Assembly (NCBI GenBank): GCA_900541745.1
Contig: UQLA01000021.1
Location: forward strand, 1-33,854
DNA from: an uncultured Collinsella sp.
GTDB lineage: Bacteria; Actinomycetota; Coriobacteriia; Coriobacteriales; Coriobacteriaceae
Length of the DNA: 33,854 nucleotides
Direction of reading: 5' to 3'
Part shown: positions 33,785 to 33,854 of the stretch, in pieces
Layout of the letters: every line of letters begins with the position of its first letter
Position numbering within the stretch: position 1 is the first letter of the stretch
Notes under the pieces: generated by a model
The model's database searches: none
Seen by the model: the letters and a program-made list of their open reading frames with translations, nothing else
What the model was told of the DNA's origin: nothing
Program-made: the position numbers and the translations under genes

Positions 33785-33854
33785 TTCTTCAATCTCGATG
33801 ACGGCTCGGTGCCGTCCACCGGTCAGCGGCGCCCTGGCCTCCCACGGGCTGACC
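33785..33854 (-). other. Edge element, truncated (structured RNA or gene end)
   Basis: Just before the terminator, two dyads occur: GACGGC (33800-33805) with GCCGTC (33811-33816), and GGTCAGC (33821-33827) with GCTGACC (33848-33854). A minus-strand frame from the edge reaches a TGA at 33789-33791, so it could also be the last 21 codons of a protein. In other actinobacteria coaE often follows rpsA, but I do not recognise this stretch as S1. Confidence 0.35.

Overview
The window is a GC-rich chromosomal segment from an actinobacterium, most likely a gut Coriobacteriia of the Collinsella type. The evidence is the gene order (uvrC, rapZ, whiA, gap, pgk, tpiA, secG in one orientation, a typical actinobacterial block), an actinobacterial-style RapZ P-loop with Arg in place of Lys, and a host-glycan (sialic acid) utilisation operon. 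Genus assignment is inference. No tRNA, rRNA, CRISPR array, transposase or phage gene was seen.

Layout, left to right. Positions 1-110 hold no gene. Positions 120-5264 (minus strand) carry gap, then a strong terminator, then pgk-tpiA-gpmI, a second terminator, and secG: lower glycolysis plus a Sec translocon subunit. Positions 5458-7314 (minus) hold rapZ-whiA; the yvcK gene that normally sits between them is absent. Positions 7413-17838 (minus) are one long catabolic operon. In transcription order it has a Tat/lipoprotein substrate-binding protein, a permease, a fused permease-ATPase, a second ATPase, two CE7-type esterase-like proteins (the second lacking its catalytic serine), a DHDPS/NAL-family aldolase, a ROK kinase and NanE epimerase. 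I read it as import and breakdown of sialic acid to GlcNAc-6-phosphate. It ends in a terminator and is preceded by a 365-bp regulatory region rich in palindromes. Positions 18204-22958 (minus) are ybaK-murJ-uvrC. Positions 23092-25971 (minus) are uvrA with an SOS-box-like site in its leader. Positions 26231-30053 are the only plus-strand genes: an Mrp-type Fe-S carrier ATPase and two FAD-dependent oxidoreductases. Positions 30119-33626 (minus) are coaE, a lytic transglycosylase and uvrB. The right edge holds a terminator and part of a structured or coding element running off the window.

How it fits together. The backbone is housekeeping: UvrABC excision repair (all three genes within about 14 kb), glycolysis, cell-wall synthesis (MurJ, lytic transglycosylase, WhiA, RapZ) and CoA synthesis. 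The sialic-acid operon appears as a metabolic cassette between uvrC and rapZ, which are neighbours in many actinobacteria.

The items most worth following up are: (1) a long acidic N-terminal extension on MurJ with three copies of a P-D/G-E-T-A-V-F/Y-L motif resembling GarA/FHA phosphothreonine switches; (2) the active/pseudo-esterase pair in the sialic-acid operon; (3) very long dyad structures in the intergenic spaces of that operon; and (4) the nested palindromes upstream of it.
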